The notes: generated by a model not told the origin, from the letters alone. A stretch of DNA of 64,000 bases from Chryseosolibacter sp044507775 (GCA_044507775.1 JBIQIY010000009.1:124001-188000), one strand, 5' to 3'. Shown: positions 8,865-17,575, numbered from the stretch's first letter. A program made the numbers and translations.

Positions 8865-9986
8865 ATGGCTTTATCCCCACTGATGATGAAATCTCAGATC
8901 CGTTTTTCTTCCGCGCAGCCCGAATTTTACTCGACCCTGAATCAACGCGTTAACGAGTACTTTAAGAGCAACAGCATAAGCCGCACGGGAAATGCCGAAA
9001 TGTTCGTCAAGACCGTATTCATGTTTTTGCTGTACATCATTCCATACGTCCTGATGATCTCGGGGGTGGTGGCAAACATCTGGGGGATGGCGGCGCTTTG
9101 TGGTGTAATGGGTGTCGCAATCGGCGGCATCGGCCTGTCCGTTATGCACGATGCTAATCACGGTGCTTACTCAAAGAAATCATGGGTAAACAATCTTTTA
9201 GGACTTTCGCTTAACATCGTCGGCGGGAATGCTTTTAACTGGAAAGTACAGCACAACGTTCTACACCATACATACACCAACATTCACGATGTGGACGAAG
9301 ACATCAGCCCGAGAGGAGTGTTGCGTCTGTCGCCGCACGGTGAATGGAAATCATTCCACCGCTTCCAGCATCTCTACGCATGGTTTTTCTATGGGCTGAT
9401 GACCATTGTATGGGTTTTGGTCAAGGACTACGTGCGGATACAGAAGTACCAGAAAGACGGCCTCGTGAAGAAACAAAAGGCTGATTTCGGTACCGAATGG
9501 ATCATCCTTGCACTCTCGAAATCAGTCTACGCGCTTTATATTTTTGTGATCCCGATGATCGTTCTTTCGGTTGCGTGGTGGCAGGTGGTCGTGGGGTTCC
9601 TGATTATGCACTACATCGCAGGGTTCATTCTGGCGGTGATCTTCCAGCCCGCACACGTCATCGATGGGACTGAATATCCTCTTCCCGACGGAAGCGGAAA
9701 GATGGACAACAGCTGGGCGATACATCAGCTGTACACTACGACCAACTTTGCTAACAACAGCCGTTTTTTCTCGTGGTATGTCGGCGGCTTGAATTTTCAG
9801 GTCGAGCATCACCTCTTCCCCGGCATCTGCCATGTGCATTACCGGAAACTGTCGACGATAGTAAGATCGACAGCCCGGGAGTTTAGCCTGCCTTACAAAT
9901 CTGAGCCAACATTCATCGGCGCATTGCGGGGCCATGCGCGATTGTTGAAACAGCTCGGCATGAAGCCGGCACCGGCTCACGCCTGA
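8865..9986 (+). CDS. Membrane fatty acid desaturase (acyl-CoA/acyl-lipid type)
   Basis: 373 residues with four or more membrane helices (about 50-95 and 200-255). The three histidine clusters that hold the di-iron centre are intact: HDANH (95-99), HNVLHH (130-135) and QVEHH near residue 310. The QxxHH form of the third box is typical of linoleoyl-CoA/front-end-like bacterial desaturases. No cytochrome b5 domain is fused, so an external electron donor is needed. The position of desaturation cannot be predicted. ATG codons at 8865 and 8883 are both possible starts. A -7 site with one mismatch (TATCTTTA) is at 8829-8836. It closes the lipid-related block. Confidence 0.92.
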   Translation: MALSPLMMKSQIRFSSAQPEFYSTLNQRVNEYFKSNSISRTGNAEMFVKTVFMFLLYIIPYVLMISGVVANIWGMAALCGVMGVAIGGIGLSVMHDANHGAYSKKSWVNNLLGLSLNIVGGNAFNWKVQHNVLHHTYTNIHDVDEDISPRGVLRLSPHGEWKSFHRFQHLYAWFFYGLMTIVWVLVKDYVRIQKYQKDGLVKKQKADFGTEWIILALSKSVYALYIFVIPMIVLSVAWWQVVVGFLIMHYIAGFILAVIFQPAHVIDGTEYPLPDGSGKMDNSWAIHQLYTTTNFANNSRFFSWYVGGLNFQVEHHLFPGICHVHYRKLSTIVRSTAREFSLPYKSEPTFIGALRGHARLLKQLGMKPAPAHA

Positions 9987-10005
9987 TTTGTATACCCTTC
10001 ATCCT

Positions 10006-11832
10006 TTACAGAAAACGCACGCCAACCTTGGCGCCCATCCACATCTTTATGTTATGGTCGCTACCGAAATCGCGGTCGTAAAAAATATCCGGCTGGTAGT
10101 CGGTAAATAACACCGGATAGTCGTCGACAGATCTGCGTGTAATATATCCGTTAACAGTCGCACCAAAAGTGAGTGAAAACTTCTTCAGGACCTGGTAATC
10201 GAATCCCACATAAAGCTTGTTGAGCAGGTTCACAGCATCGATCCGGTTTCCCTGAACAATCTGGTTCGCTGTAAGATCAAAATTTAGAAAAAGCTTTCGC
10301 GAGATCCGGGGGGCGGTTCCAAGGCCGTAGCCGAAAGTCCAAAATGTTTCCTCATCCTTGTATGTCGATGGCTTCGCGCCGGCGGTGAAAATGTTGTAGA
10401 AATGCCGGACGCCGGTCCGGAATGAAACGTTGTTATAAAAGATCTCGTCAGCCGACAGTTCGATTTTGTGATATCCCCTTCCGACGATGCTCATAAGGCC
10501 AATGGGGATGCCTTTAACGCTGTCTGCAATATTGAGAAGTCCCACCTGAATTCCCTTAACCTTCTTCGCGATGTTGATAACACCTGCGATTTGTGCGCCC
10601 TTCATCTCCCCTCCGGCAATATTGAATACGCCGGATAGCTGAGTGCCCCGAAAATTCTTCCCGACAACATTGAACACGCCCGCGCCTTGAACTCCTTTCA
10701 TGTCCCGCCCTGCGATGTTGTATACACCCGCAAATTGAACCGCATCCGCATCACGAGCCACAACATTCATCACGCCCGCGAACTGCGGACCTTTTTTGTC
10801 CGAAGAACTGATGTTCGCGACGCCTGCCATCGACAGGCCTTTCGAGAAGGCGGTGTTAACGTTGAACACTCCGGCGAATTGGGCGCCTCTGCTGACACCG
10901 TGGTCGAGGTTAAAAATTCCTGCAAACTGAAGCCCGTTCATGTGGGCTCCCACCTCATTAAACAGGCCCGCGGCCTGCACACCGTTCATGTTTCCACGGA
11001 CGAGGTTGAACAGGCCACCGATCTCCACTCTCTCCACGCCGAGTGAGTATCCGCCGAATATATTAAACGACAGATCGTTGATGACGTGACCGCTCATCTT
11101 GTGGTTCGTTCCCACAAATGGCACCAGAGAAATTTGCGACGTACGATAAAGAGTATCGTCGATGTTGCGATTGTTGATGTCCCGGCTATTGGACCGGCTG
11201 AAGAGCAAGGACTGCCGCGTCCAGAACCGTCTGAATTTTTCACCGACGCTGTCGGCAAGCACCGCGACTTTTTCGCTGTTGATCCGGATGGGTATCGTCA
11301 ACCGGTCATTATTCTGAACGGCCACGATTGTATCGGAATAATTTTGAAGGTTTACCGAGAGAATAATTTCGTCCGCGGGCTTTTCAATCTTCATCTCAAA
11401 ATATCCGGATGAGTCGGATATAGTCGATGTGAGCGTGACCGGGTCATAAATACTGACATCGCGAAGGCGCTCGCCGGTAGATTCATCGACAACATAACCG
11501 GTTACAATAGCGGGCTCCTTCGCTGTGCTCTTGACCGTTGCCGTCAGAATGACATAATTTCCGCGTTCCCGATACTGGATGGTCCCCTTGAAAATCTTGT
11601 CGAGAATTTCCCGTACAGACCTGTTCACGAAACGATCAGTTACCGTCTGCTTTTCGCGGAAGATGCCCGGATTATAGGAGAACACAAACCCGGCGGCAGA
11701 CGCGATCTTTTGAAGGGATGCGTCAACACTCTCACCCTGAAAGGTCACTGATATTTTTCGCTCGAGCAGCGGCGTCTGACCCTGCGCGAAGGTCGATAAG
11801 ACGATAAGCAGGTAGAAAATATTTTTCATCAT
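10006..11832 (-). CDS. STN/carboxypeptidase-regulatory-like surface protein with 16-residue repeats
   Basis: 608 residues, third gene of the sigma-FecR operon. The signal peptide (FYLLIVLSTFAQG) is followed by an STN domain (about 20-98), the module that in TonB-dependent transducers contacts FecR. A carboxypeptidase-regulatory-like beta-sandwich (about 105-185) follows. Residues 272-443 are eleven tandem repeats of the form AGVFNxxxxxxKGxQF, then about 150 residues that look like outer-membrane beta strands ending in GVRFL. No TonB box, plug or 22-strand barrel is seen, so it is not a transporter receptor. The ATG at 11832 was chosen over 11850 because a strong GGAGGG ribosome site lies 6 bases before it; its ATG overlaps the FecR stop. 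A role as dedicated sensor for the anti-sigma factor is inference. Confidence 0.8.
   Translation of the reverse strand: MMKNIFYLLIVLSTFAQGQTPLLERKISVTFQGESVDASLQKIASAAGFVFSYNPGIFREKQTVTDRFVNRSVREILDKIFKGTIQYRERGNYVILTATVKSTAKEPAIVTGYVVDESTGERLRDVSIYDPVTLTSTISDSSGYFEMKIEKPADEIILSVNLQNYSDTIVAVQNNDRLTIPIRINSEKVAVLADSVGEKFRRFWTRQSLLFSRSNSRDINNRNIDDTLYRTSQISLVPFVGTNHKMSGHVINDLSFNIFGGYSLGVERVEIGGLFNLVRGNMNGVQAAGLFNEVGAHMNGLQFAGIFNLDHGVSRGAQFAGVFNVNTAFSKGLSMAGVANISSSDKKGPQFAGVMNVVARDADAVQFAGVYNIAGRDMKGVQGAGVFNVVGKNFRGTQLSGVFNIAGGEMKGAQIAGVINIAKKVKGIQVGLLNIADSVKGIPIGLMSIVGRGYHKIELSADEIFYNNVSFRTGVRHFYNIFTAGAKPSTYKDEETFWTFGYGLGTAPRISRKLFLNFDLTANQIVQGNRIDAVNLLNKLYVGFDYQVLKKFSLTFGATVNGYITRRSVDDYPVLFTDYQPDIFYDRDFGSDHNIKMWMGAKVGVRFL
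10504..11019 (-). repeat. Tandem 48-bp coding repeats (16-residue units)
   Basis: Inside the STN protein, nine consecutive units are exactly 16 residues (48 bp), each starting with a version of AGVFN (GGLFN, AGLFN, AGIFN, AGVFN, AGVAN, AGVMN, AGVYN, AGVFN, SGVFN). They are followed by two units of 14 residues starting AGVIN and VGLLN. The DNA copies have diverged while the protein pattern is kept, which suggests an old, selected structure such as a beta-solenoid instead of recent slippage. Confidence 0.85.
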
Positions 11833-12839
11833 GGTTGGCCCTCCTCGCATCCGGAACCTTCAAGGGCTATTACTGCACCTTCCTTTGAAACGGTGAGCCC
11901 GAGCGTTTCCGCGATAACATTCGCAATCTCTTCTATATGTTCGTCATTAAACGAGACCGTAAGCCGGCAATTCTTCAACCGATCGTCGATCCTGATTTTT
12001 GTCTGGTAGACATCGTTAAGGGTTTGCACTACTGTTTCAAGTGAATTGTTGCTGAAACTGAAAAATCGGGTCTTATACGCCGTGACATTGCGCTCGGGCT
12101 CGGCAACGGAAAAACTACCTGTCTCTTTATTGTAGATGCCCTTTCCGTTGGCTTTTAGCGACACTCCCGGATTGTCCCTGGTGTAGAACATGACTTCTCC
12201 CTCTTCGACCACTACCTCAATCGTCTGCGATCCGGGATATGCCTTCACATTAAATGAGGTTCCGATATCGCGGATGAATGTGCCCTCAGCCTCCACAATA
12301 AATGCGTTCTGATCGTCGTGGTTGATGTTAAAGTATGCCTCGCCGGTGAGTCGCGCCATGTGCGTATTCTTTTTCTGATCGAAGGAATACACAATGCTGG
12401 TATGCCGGTTTAGAAAAACATCACTACCATCGGGCAGCGTGTCTGCTCCGGTGCGGTTGTCGGATAGCACCTTCATGGAAGCGGATCGATCTGTTTCGAA
12501 GAATTGATATATGAAGATTCCGGCCGCAATAAATAAAAGGATACCGGCGGCAATTTTGTAGATGGGATAACCCGCCGATTCGCGCATCGGCAAGCGGCGG
12601 GACTTTCCCTTGGAAGTCAGTTTCTCGCGAACGCGGATCCAGGCTTCGTCGGTCGAAAAAGACTCAAGTGTTGTTACCGAGGCAGCACGGTCAAAGATCG
12701 TCTTCATCTGCTCGAAGTACTTTCGGTTATCTTCGCTCTCACTGATCCAGCGCTCAATGAAAACCCGGTCCTCGGGTGAGGCTTCCCCCGTGAGGTAGCT
12801 GGCGATGAGCAGGTCGATATGATCAGACGAGGTGTTCAC
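11829..12839 (-). CDS. FecR family anti-sigma factor
   Basis: About 336 residues. The cytoplasmic N-terminus (about 1-85: DLLIASYLTGEASPEDRVFI and similar) binds the ECF sigma factor. A single membrane helix (about 97-112, IAAGILLFIAAGIFIYQF) leads to the periplasmic FecR domain (about 125-225, with LPDGSDVFLNRHT and LTGEAYFNI). A C-terminal DUF4974 domain (about 255-325) follows. The start is a GTG at 12839, or a TTG at 12845 that overlaps the sigma stop; neither has a ribosome site. The stop overlaps the start of the STN protein. In this family the protein holds the sigma factor inactive until an outer-membrane STN partner signals. Confidence 0.93.
   Translation of the reverse strand: MNTSSDHIDLLIASYLTGEASPEDRVFIERWISESEDNRKYFEQMKTIFDRAASVTTLESFSTDEAWIRVREKLTSKGKSRRLPMRESAGYPIYKIAAGILLFIAAGIFIYQFFETDRSASMKVLSDNRTGADTLPDGSDVFLNRHTSIVYSFDQKKNTHMARLTGEAYFNINHDDQNAFIVEAEGTFIRDIGTSFNVKAYPGSQTIEVVVEEGEVMFYTRDNPGVSLKANGKGIYNKETGSFSVAEPERNVTAYKTRFFSFSNNSLETVVQTLNDVYQTKIRIDDRLKNCRLTVSFNDEHIEEIANVIAETLGLTVSKEGAVIALEGSGCEEGQP
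11839..11846 (-). promoter_or_regulatory. Strong Shine-Dalgarno site that sets the STN protein start
   Basis: On the minus strand the site reads GAGGAGGG, 6 bases before the ATG at 11832. Shine-Dalgarno sites are rare in this window, so this one is notable. It overlaps the upstream in-frame ATG at 11850, which is therefore unlikely to be used. Confidence 0.7.
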
Positions 12840-12841
12840 GT

Positions 12842-13420
12842 TCAATTCAGAAATCCGTTTAGTATAATAAAGACGATGGGCAAAAAATCTTTGAGCTGTT
12901 CACGCATGATGCGCAGCGCCTTCCCCATATGGTTCTCCACTGTTTTGATTGATATATTCAGTTGCTCGGCGATTTCCGAGTACTTCAGTTCTTCGAAGCG
13001 GCTGAGCTTGAAAACCAGTCGGCATTGTTCCGGCAGCTCATCCATAGCAATCTTTATTCTGTGCTCCAGCTCGTTTGTTGCAACCACCTGCGATACCGAA
13101 TCGTGGGCGCGTTCAGCAAGAGCGATTTCCTCGCCGGCATGTCTCTGTTTGATCTTTTGGTGTTTCAGGACGTTCAAACAGGCATTTCTGACCATCGCAT
13201 ACAAATACGGTTTTACCGAAGTGTGGATCGCCAATGCACCCCGCTTTTCCCAAACCATCAGAAAAGTGGACTGCACAATCTCCTCCGCATCTTCCTTGTC
13301 CTGCAGGAAGGTATATGCGTAGTTGCAAAGAGGCTGATAGTAAGTTCTGAATAACATCTCAAAAACAGTTATGTCGCCCGCTGACAGCGCTTCAATTTGC
13401 AGTTGTTCAGGTAAATTCAC
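12842..13420 (-). CDS. ECF RNA polymerase sigma factor (sigma-70 family)
   Basis: 192 residues. Sigma region 2 spans about 18-85 (FRTYYQPLCNYAYTFLQDKEDAEEIVQSTFLMVWEKR). Region 4 spans about 128-180, with the helix-turn-helix KYSEIAEQLNISIKTVENHMGKALRIM. The start is a GTG at 13420 with AAGGA about 5 bases upstream. It heads the operon with fecR and the STN protein. By analogy with FecI systems, release from FecR would let it transcribe its own operon and perhaps distant targets; no target promoter can be named. The hydrophobic C-terminal tail (FLPIVFIILNGFL) is longer than the usual region 4 end. Confidence 0.95.
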   Translation of the reverse strand: MNLPEQLQIEALSAGDITVFEMLFRTYYQPLCNYAYTFLQDKEDAEEIVQSTFLMVWEKRGALAIHTSVKPYLYAMVRNACLNVLKHQKIKQRHAGEEIALAERAHDSVSQVVATNELEHRIKIAMDELPEQCRLVFKLSRFEELKYSEIAEQLNISIKTVENHMGKALRIMREQLKDFLPIVFIILNGFLN

Positions 13421-13546
13421 CGTTTCCTTGAGATTGTTAGGTGCAATTTACGGGATATTGGGCGTTTCGGTTATGACAACTGCCAGCAGAATTACCCCTA
13501 TCAGACCGGAAAAAATCCTTTAAATTTACCCCGCAACAGAAAGAAC

Positions 13547-14158
13547 ATGCTTCAGGCCGACGATTGTTACAGGATATTCCGGAAAAGTATCGACGACTAC
13601 CACAAGAAGGACGATGTGGACACCCCTATCGCCAATCCCTTTCCTCAAGACACATTTGAATCGCTGCTTTACCTGAAAAACTGGATTGACACGGTGCAGT
13701 GGCATCTGGAGGATATCATCCGGAACCCTGAAATCGATCCCGCGGAGGCACTGGGTATCAAAAGGCGGATCGACAAATCGAATCAGGACAGGACTGACAC
13801 AGTAGAGAGGCTAGACGATTTCTTCCTCGAAAGCTTCCGCCACGTCAAATATCCTTCCGGCGTCAGGATCAACTCCGAGACCCCTGCCTGGTTGCTCGAC
13901 AGAATGAGCATCCTGATGCTGAAGATCTATCACATGAATGAGCAAACCGAGCGTAAGGACGTTACCATGCAGCACCTCGCCAAATGCCGTGACAAGCTGA
14001 TGATCCTGGAAGAACAAAAGCAGGACATGCAGCAGGCGTTTGACCAGCTGCTCGCCGATATCGGTGCGGGTACACGCAGGTTTAAAGTCTATCGTCAGAT
14101 GAAAATGTACAACGATGCCTCGCTGAATCCGGTTCTCTATAAATCAGGAGGAAACTGA
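13547..14158 (+). CDS. DUF4254 domain-containing protein
   Basis: 203 residues, all-helical, no signal or membrane segment. It matches the DUF4254 family of Bacteroidota (pattern NPFPQDTFESLLYLKNWIDTVQWHLED, PAWLLDRMSILMLKIYHM). The function is unknown. A coiled-coil-like stretch lies at about 135-170. It sits 48 bases before the GT9 glycosyltransferase gene in the same direction, a pairing I recall from other Bacteroidota, so a role linked to lipopolysaccharide or glycan assembly is possible. A -7-like site with one mismatch (TAAATTTA) is at 13521-13528. Confidence 0.82.
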   Translation: MLQADDCYRIFRKSIDDYHKKDDVDTPIANPFPQDTFESLLYLKNWIDTVQWHLEDIIRNPEIDPAEALGIKRRIDKSNQDRTDTVERLDDFFLESFRHVKYPSGVRINSETPAWLLDRMSILMLKIYHMNEQTERKDVTMQHLAKCRDKLMILEEQKQDMQQAFDQLLADIGAGTRRFKVYRQMKMYNDASLNPVLYKSGGN

Positions 14159-14206
14159 CGTGTCTAGCCGTATGTCAGCATTTGCCATCATTCAACAAGA
14201 TCCATC

Positions 14207-15271
14207 GTGCAGGTAACCAGGATTCTCGTTCTGCGATTTTCCGCCATGGGCGATGTGGTTCTTGCGGTTCCGGTGATCAAATCACTGGTGGCAGCACACA
14301 AGAATGTCGAGGTGACCATCGTCACGCGACCGCGGTTTGCACCCTTCTTCTACGATATCGAAAGAGTTAAAGTTTTTGCGGCCGACGTCGACAATACCTA
14401 CAATGGAATTTTTGGAATGCGAGAACTGTTCCGGGCTCTCATCCGCAAGGCATCCTATGATGTGGTCGTTGATCTTCACGACCACGTGCGCACAAAAATT
14501 CTCCGGACGTTCTTCCGGCTATTCTTCACGGACGTCGTCGTATTTCAAAAAGGAAGGAAAGAGAAGAAGGCATTTGCCCGAAAGCACAATAAGATCACCG
14601 TACCGCTGCCGCATACTGTAAACCGGTATCAGGCGGCATTCGAGAAAGCCGGGTTCACCTTCGACCTGTTACCTCCTCCGTGGCTGGAACTGAATGAAGC
14701 CCTTCAAGGCGCAGCCAATGACTGGCTGACCGGCAAGGGACTGGACAAAAAGGAAAGGTGGATCGGTATTGCTCCGTTCGCCCTGCATGCAACCAAAGTC
14801 TGGCCCCTCGATAATTACGCCGCGCTGATCGAAGAAGTGCTGAAGGATGCGCCAGCAAAGTTTTTCCTTTTCGGTGGCGGGCATAAAGAAATCAAATACT
14901 TTGAAAGTCTTCAAAAGAAATTTCCACATCACTGCGTTGTCACCGCCGGCCAACTGAAGATTCGGCAGGAAATCGCACTGATGAAGCACCTTGACCTGAT
15001 GGTGTGCGTGGACTCGTCCAATATGCACATGGCTGCCCTCGGCGGAGTTCCCGTATTGTCGATCTGGGGGGGTACGGATCCTGATATTGGCTTTGCTCCC
15101 TTGGGAATCAAGACACGGGTGGTACAGGTCTCACGGAACGAACTGCCGTGCCGGCCGTGTTCTGTTTACGGTCGCGAGACTTGTTACGTCGGAGGATTTC
15201 CTTGCCTGACGCGGCTCACTCCGGAATTTATCGCCGGCGAAATCAATGACATGCTACAATCATCGAAGTAG
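14207..15271 (+). CDS. Glycosyltransferase family 9 (heptosyltransferase-like)
   Basis: 354 residues with a two-domain GT-B fold. The N-terminal motif is ILVLRFSAMGDVVLAVPVIKSL. The nucleotide-sugar side has WIGIAPFALHATKVWP, then FFLFGGGHKE and the signature MVCVDSSNMHMAALGGVPVLSIWGGTDP. GT9 enzymes transfer heptose from ADP-heptose to lipid A-Kdo or extend the inner core at the cytoplasmic face. The exact sugar and acceptor cannot be read. The start is a GTG at 14207, immediately before QVTRILVL; no ATG lies close enough upstream in frame. Likely an operon with the DUF4254 gene. Confidence 0.9.
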   Translation: MQVTRILVLRFSAMGDVVLAVPVIKSLVAAHKNVEVTIVTRPRFAPFFYDIERVKVFAADVDNTYNGIFGMRELFRALIRKASYDVVVDLHDHVRTKILRTFFRLFFTDVVVFQKGRKEKKAFARKHNKITVPLPHTVNRYQAAFEKAGFTFDLLPPPWLELNEALQGAANDWLTGKGLDKKERWIGIAPFALHATKVWPLDNYAALIEEVLKDAPAKFFLFGGGHKEIKYFESLQKKFPHHCVVTAGQLKIRQEIALMKHLDLMVCVDSSNMHMAALGGVPVLSIWGGTDPDIGFAPLGIKTRVVQVSRNELPCRPCSVYGRETCYVGGFPCLTRLTPEFIAGEINDMLQSSK

Positions 15272-15307
15272 GTTCTAACCACTGATTTCAGCGTCGTTGC
15301 TTTCTGT

Positions 15308-15315
15308 TATATTTG
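15308..15315 (+). promoter_or_regulatory. -7 promoter element for the HAD hydrolase gene
   Basis: TATATTTG, an exact TAnnTTTG match; predicted transcription start near 15321, 22 bases before the ATG at 15343. It overlaps an in-frame GTG-like upstream extension, which supports the later start. Confidence 0.5.
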
Positions 15316-15342
15316 CAGCTTGTTAATTCTGAATCTTATACA

Positions 15343-15993
15343 ATGTCGCATAAAATCGATACGATAATCTTTGATCTCGGCGGCGTCCTGATCGACTGGA
15401 ACCCCCGCTATCTGTACCGCAAGATCTTCAAGACTGAAGACGAGGTCGCCTGGTTTCTCGAAAACATCTGCACGGCTGAGTGGAACGACCAGCAAGACGC
15501 GGGCCGGTCATTCGAGGAAGCGACAAACGAGCTGATCGCAAAGCATCCGGAGTATCGGGAACCGATCGCGGCATGGTACGCGAGGTGGCAGGAAACCATT
15601 TCAGGCCCGATTGCCGGAACAGTTGATATTCTCAAGGCCATCAAGGAGTCCGAAAAATTCCGGCTGTATGCGTTGACAAACTGGTCGGCGGAAACCTTTC
15701 CTTGGGCGCTGGAGAACTTCCCTTTCCTCCAGTGGTTTGAGGGGATCGTTGTCTCGGGAATGGAGAAAACGCGTAAGCCTTTGCCTGAATTCTTTCACAT
15801 TCTGTTCACTCGCTACAAGGTCGAGCCATCCAAAGCGCTCTTCATCGACGACAATCTTGCGAATATCGACGGAGCAAAGGCGTTGGGTTTGAATACCATC
15901 GCATTTAAAGACCCTGGGCAATTGACGTCTGAGCTCGGGAAATGGAACATCGATCTCAATTCACTGCGTCTGAACGGAAGGACGCTGGTATAG
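15343..15993 (+). CDS. HAD family hydrolase (haloacid dehalogenase-like phosphatase)
   Basis: 216 residues. Motif I is FDLGGVLIDWNP with the nucleophile Asp near residue 11; motif II is LYALTNWSAE, motif III KPLPEFF, and motif IV ALFIDDNLANIDGAKALG. The cap is helical (subclass I), as in the YihX/epoxide-hydrolase-N type, which in E. coli removes phosphate from alpha-glucose 1-phosphate; the substrate here is not certain. The ATG at 15343 was preferred over the frame start at 15313 because the -7 element at 15308-15315 overlaps the latter. Confidence 0.9.
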   Translation: MSHKIDTIIFDLGGVLIDWNPRYLYRKIFKTEDEVAWFLENICTAEWNDQQDAGRSFEEATNELIAKHPEYREPIAAWYARWQETISGPIAGTVDILKAIKESEKFRLYALTNWSAETFPWALENFPFLQWFEGIVVSGMEKTRKPLPEFFHILFTRYKVEPSKALFIDDNLANIDGAKALGLNTIAFKDPGQLTSELGKWNIDLNSLRLNGRTLV

Positions 15994-16048
15994 TCACCGG
16001 GTTGCCGCATGAATGCTGCGGTAGTTCCTTGGGACCAGATGACGCAAT

Positions 16049-17290
16049 CTATTTTCTTCCGTAGGCCAACACCACCTTTTCAATGATGTCGCAGCACTCG
16101 TGCACCTGATCTTCTGTGATGATGAGCGGGGGTGCCAGGCGTATGATGTTGCCATGTGTAGGCTTGGCAAGCAGACCATTCTTTGCAAATTCCAGGCAGA
16201 GATTCCACGCGGTCTTGCTTTCAGGCGAGTCGTTGATGACGATTGCATTCAGCAGTCCCTTTCCACGAACGAGTTTTATCAGCGAGGATTTCAGTATCAA
16301 CCTCTCCATGCGATCGCGAAACACGATACCCAGTTTCTCAGCGTTGTCGCTGAGCCGTTCGTCGCTGACCACCTGCAGCGCTTCGACACAGACGGCGGCG
16401 GCCAGCGGGTTTCCACCAAAAGTTGAACCGTGCTCACCGGGTTTGATCAGCAACATGATGACGTCGTCGGCGAGCACACAAGAAACCGGGAGCACTCCTC
16501 CTGACAACGCTTTCCCAAGAATCAAAATATCGGCGCGCACATCTTCGTGATCGGCAGCGAGCATCTTGCCTGTTCGCGCGATTCCCGTCTGTATTTCATC
16601 CAGCATCAGCAACACATTGTGTTTCCGGCACAATCGCTCGGCGGCCTGGAGATATCCCTTCTCAGGAACAAAGACGCCTGCCTCTCCCTGGATGGGCTCC
16701 AGCCAAAGACCGCAGACATTTGGATTCGCCAATGACTTTTCAAGCGCACCAATGTCATTATAAGCGATAATTTCGAAACCCGGCATGAAAGGTCCGAAGT
16801 CTCGCCGTGCGTCGTCGTCAGTAGAGGCTGAGATGATAGTGGTTGTTCTGCCGTGAAAATTATTCCGCGCAGCAACGATCACGGCTTTGTCTGCCGCGAT
16901 CTTCTTGCGCATATATCCCCACTTGCGGGCGAGCTTGATCGCTGTTTCATTTGCCTCTGCTCCGCTGTTCATGAACAGCGCCTTCTGATATCCGAAAGTG
17001 TCACAGACGTATTTTTCCGCCGGGCCGAGTTTGTCATTGTAAAAAGCGCGCGAAGTGAGCGTGAGTTCGCGTGCCTGGTCGACGAGTGCCTGGACGATAC
17101 GCGGATGACAATGCCCCTGGTTGACAGCGCTGTAAGCGGAAAGAAAGTCGAAGTAGCGCTTTCCTTCAACGTCCCACAGGAAGACGCCCTCACCCCGCGT
17201 CAGTACGACCGGCAACGGGTGATAATTGTGCGCGCCATACCTTTCCTCCATTAAAATTGCTTCCTGGCTGGAGTTAATCGTCGTTTCCAT
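16049..17290 (-). CDS. rocD: Ornithine--oxo-acid aminotransferase
   Basis: 413 residues, the length of ornithine delta-aminotransferase. It converts ornithine and 2-oxoglutarate to glutamate 5-semialdehyde and glutamate with PLP. The N-terminal YGAHNYHPLPVVLTRGEGVFLWDVEGK pattern is specific for this enzyme over acetylornithine aminotransferase. PLP contacts are seen in MLDEIQTGIARTGK and LILGKALSGGVLP (Schiff-base Lys), and GSTFGGNPLA binds phosphate. The start is an ATG at 17288-17290 with a one-mismatch -7 site (TAGATTTA) at 17309-17316. Divergent from rmuC; a palindrome lies between them. Confidence 0.94.
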   Translation of the reverse strand: METTINSSQEAILMEERYGAHNYHPLPVVLTRGEGVFLWDVEGKRYFDFLSAYSAVNQGHCHPRIVQALVDQARELTLTSRAFYNDKLGPAEKYVCDTFGYQKALFMNSGAEANETAIKLARKWGYMRKKIAADKAVIVAARNNFHGRTTTIISASTDDDARRDFGPFMPGFEIIAYNDIGALEKSLANPNVCGLWLEPIQGEAGVFVPEKGYLQAAERLCRKHNVLLMLDEIQTGIARTGKMLAADHEDVRADILILGKALSGGVLPVSCVLADDVIMLLIKPGEHGSTFGGNPLAAAVCVEALQVVSDERLSDNAEKLGIVFRDRMERLILKSSLIKLVRGKGLLNAIVINDSPESKTAWNLCLEFAKNGLLAKPTHGNIIRLAPPLIITEDQVHECCDIIEKVVLAYGRK

Positions 17291-17496
17291 AAGTCATGCC
17301 TTAAAGTGTAAATCTACGCAGTTTTCTGGTTTTCAGAATTTGAGCCTCCAGGAAGTTCTCTCACAGCGCCTTCCATTTTCGTACCCCGCTCTCCGTTGGG
17401 CTGTTCTGTAGACCACTCGGCGGGTTTGCAAGAACCGGATCAACCGCACTCGATCACATAACAATCAAATTTTGAGGAAGGTTTTACAACCGCAAA

Positions 17497-17513
17497 TTGA
17501 CACTAATTGTCAA
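17497..17513. promoter_or_regulatory. Palindromic operator candidate between rocD and rmuC
   Basis: TTGACA, five bases, then TGTCAA: a perfect 6-bp inverted repeat in an A/T-rich part of the 285-base divergent gap. Such spacing fits a dimeric helix-turn-helix repressor. It is 62 bases before the rmuC start and about 200 from rocD. The cognate regulator is unknown. The rest of the gap holds no gene or RNA that I can support. Confidence 0.4.
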
Positions 17514-17575
17514 AATATAGTTGGATCTTTCCGGACCGTATGGTTTAACTTGTTGGATCGATTTACTATTTGCCC

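Noticed and set aside
10504..11019. CRISPR-like or microsatellite array
   Set aside because: The regular period is 48 bp with diverged copies inside one open reading frame; there are no identical repeats separated by unique spacers.
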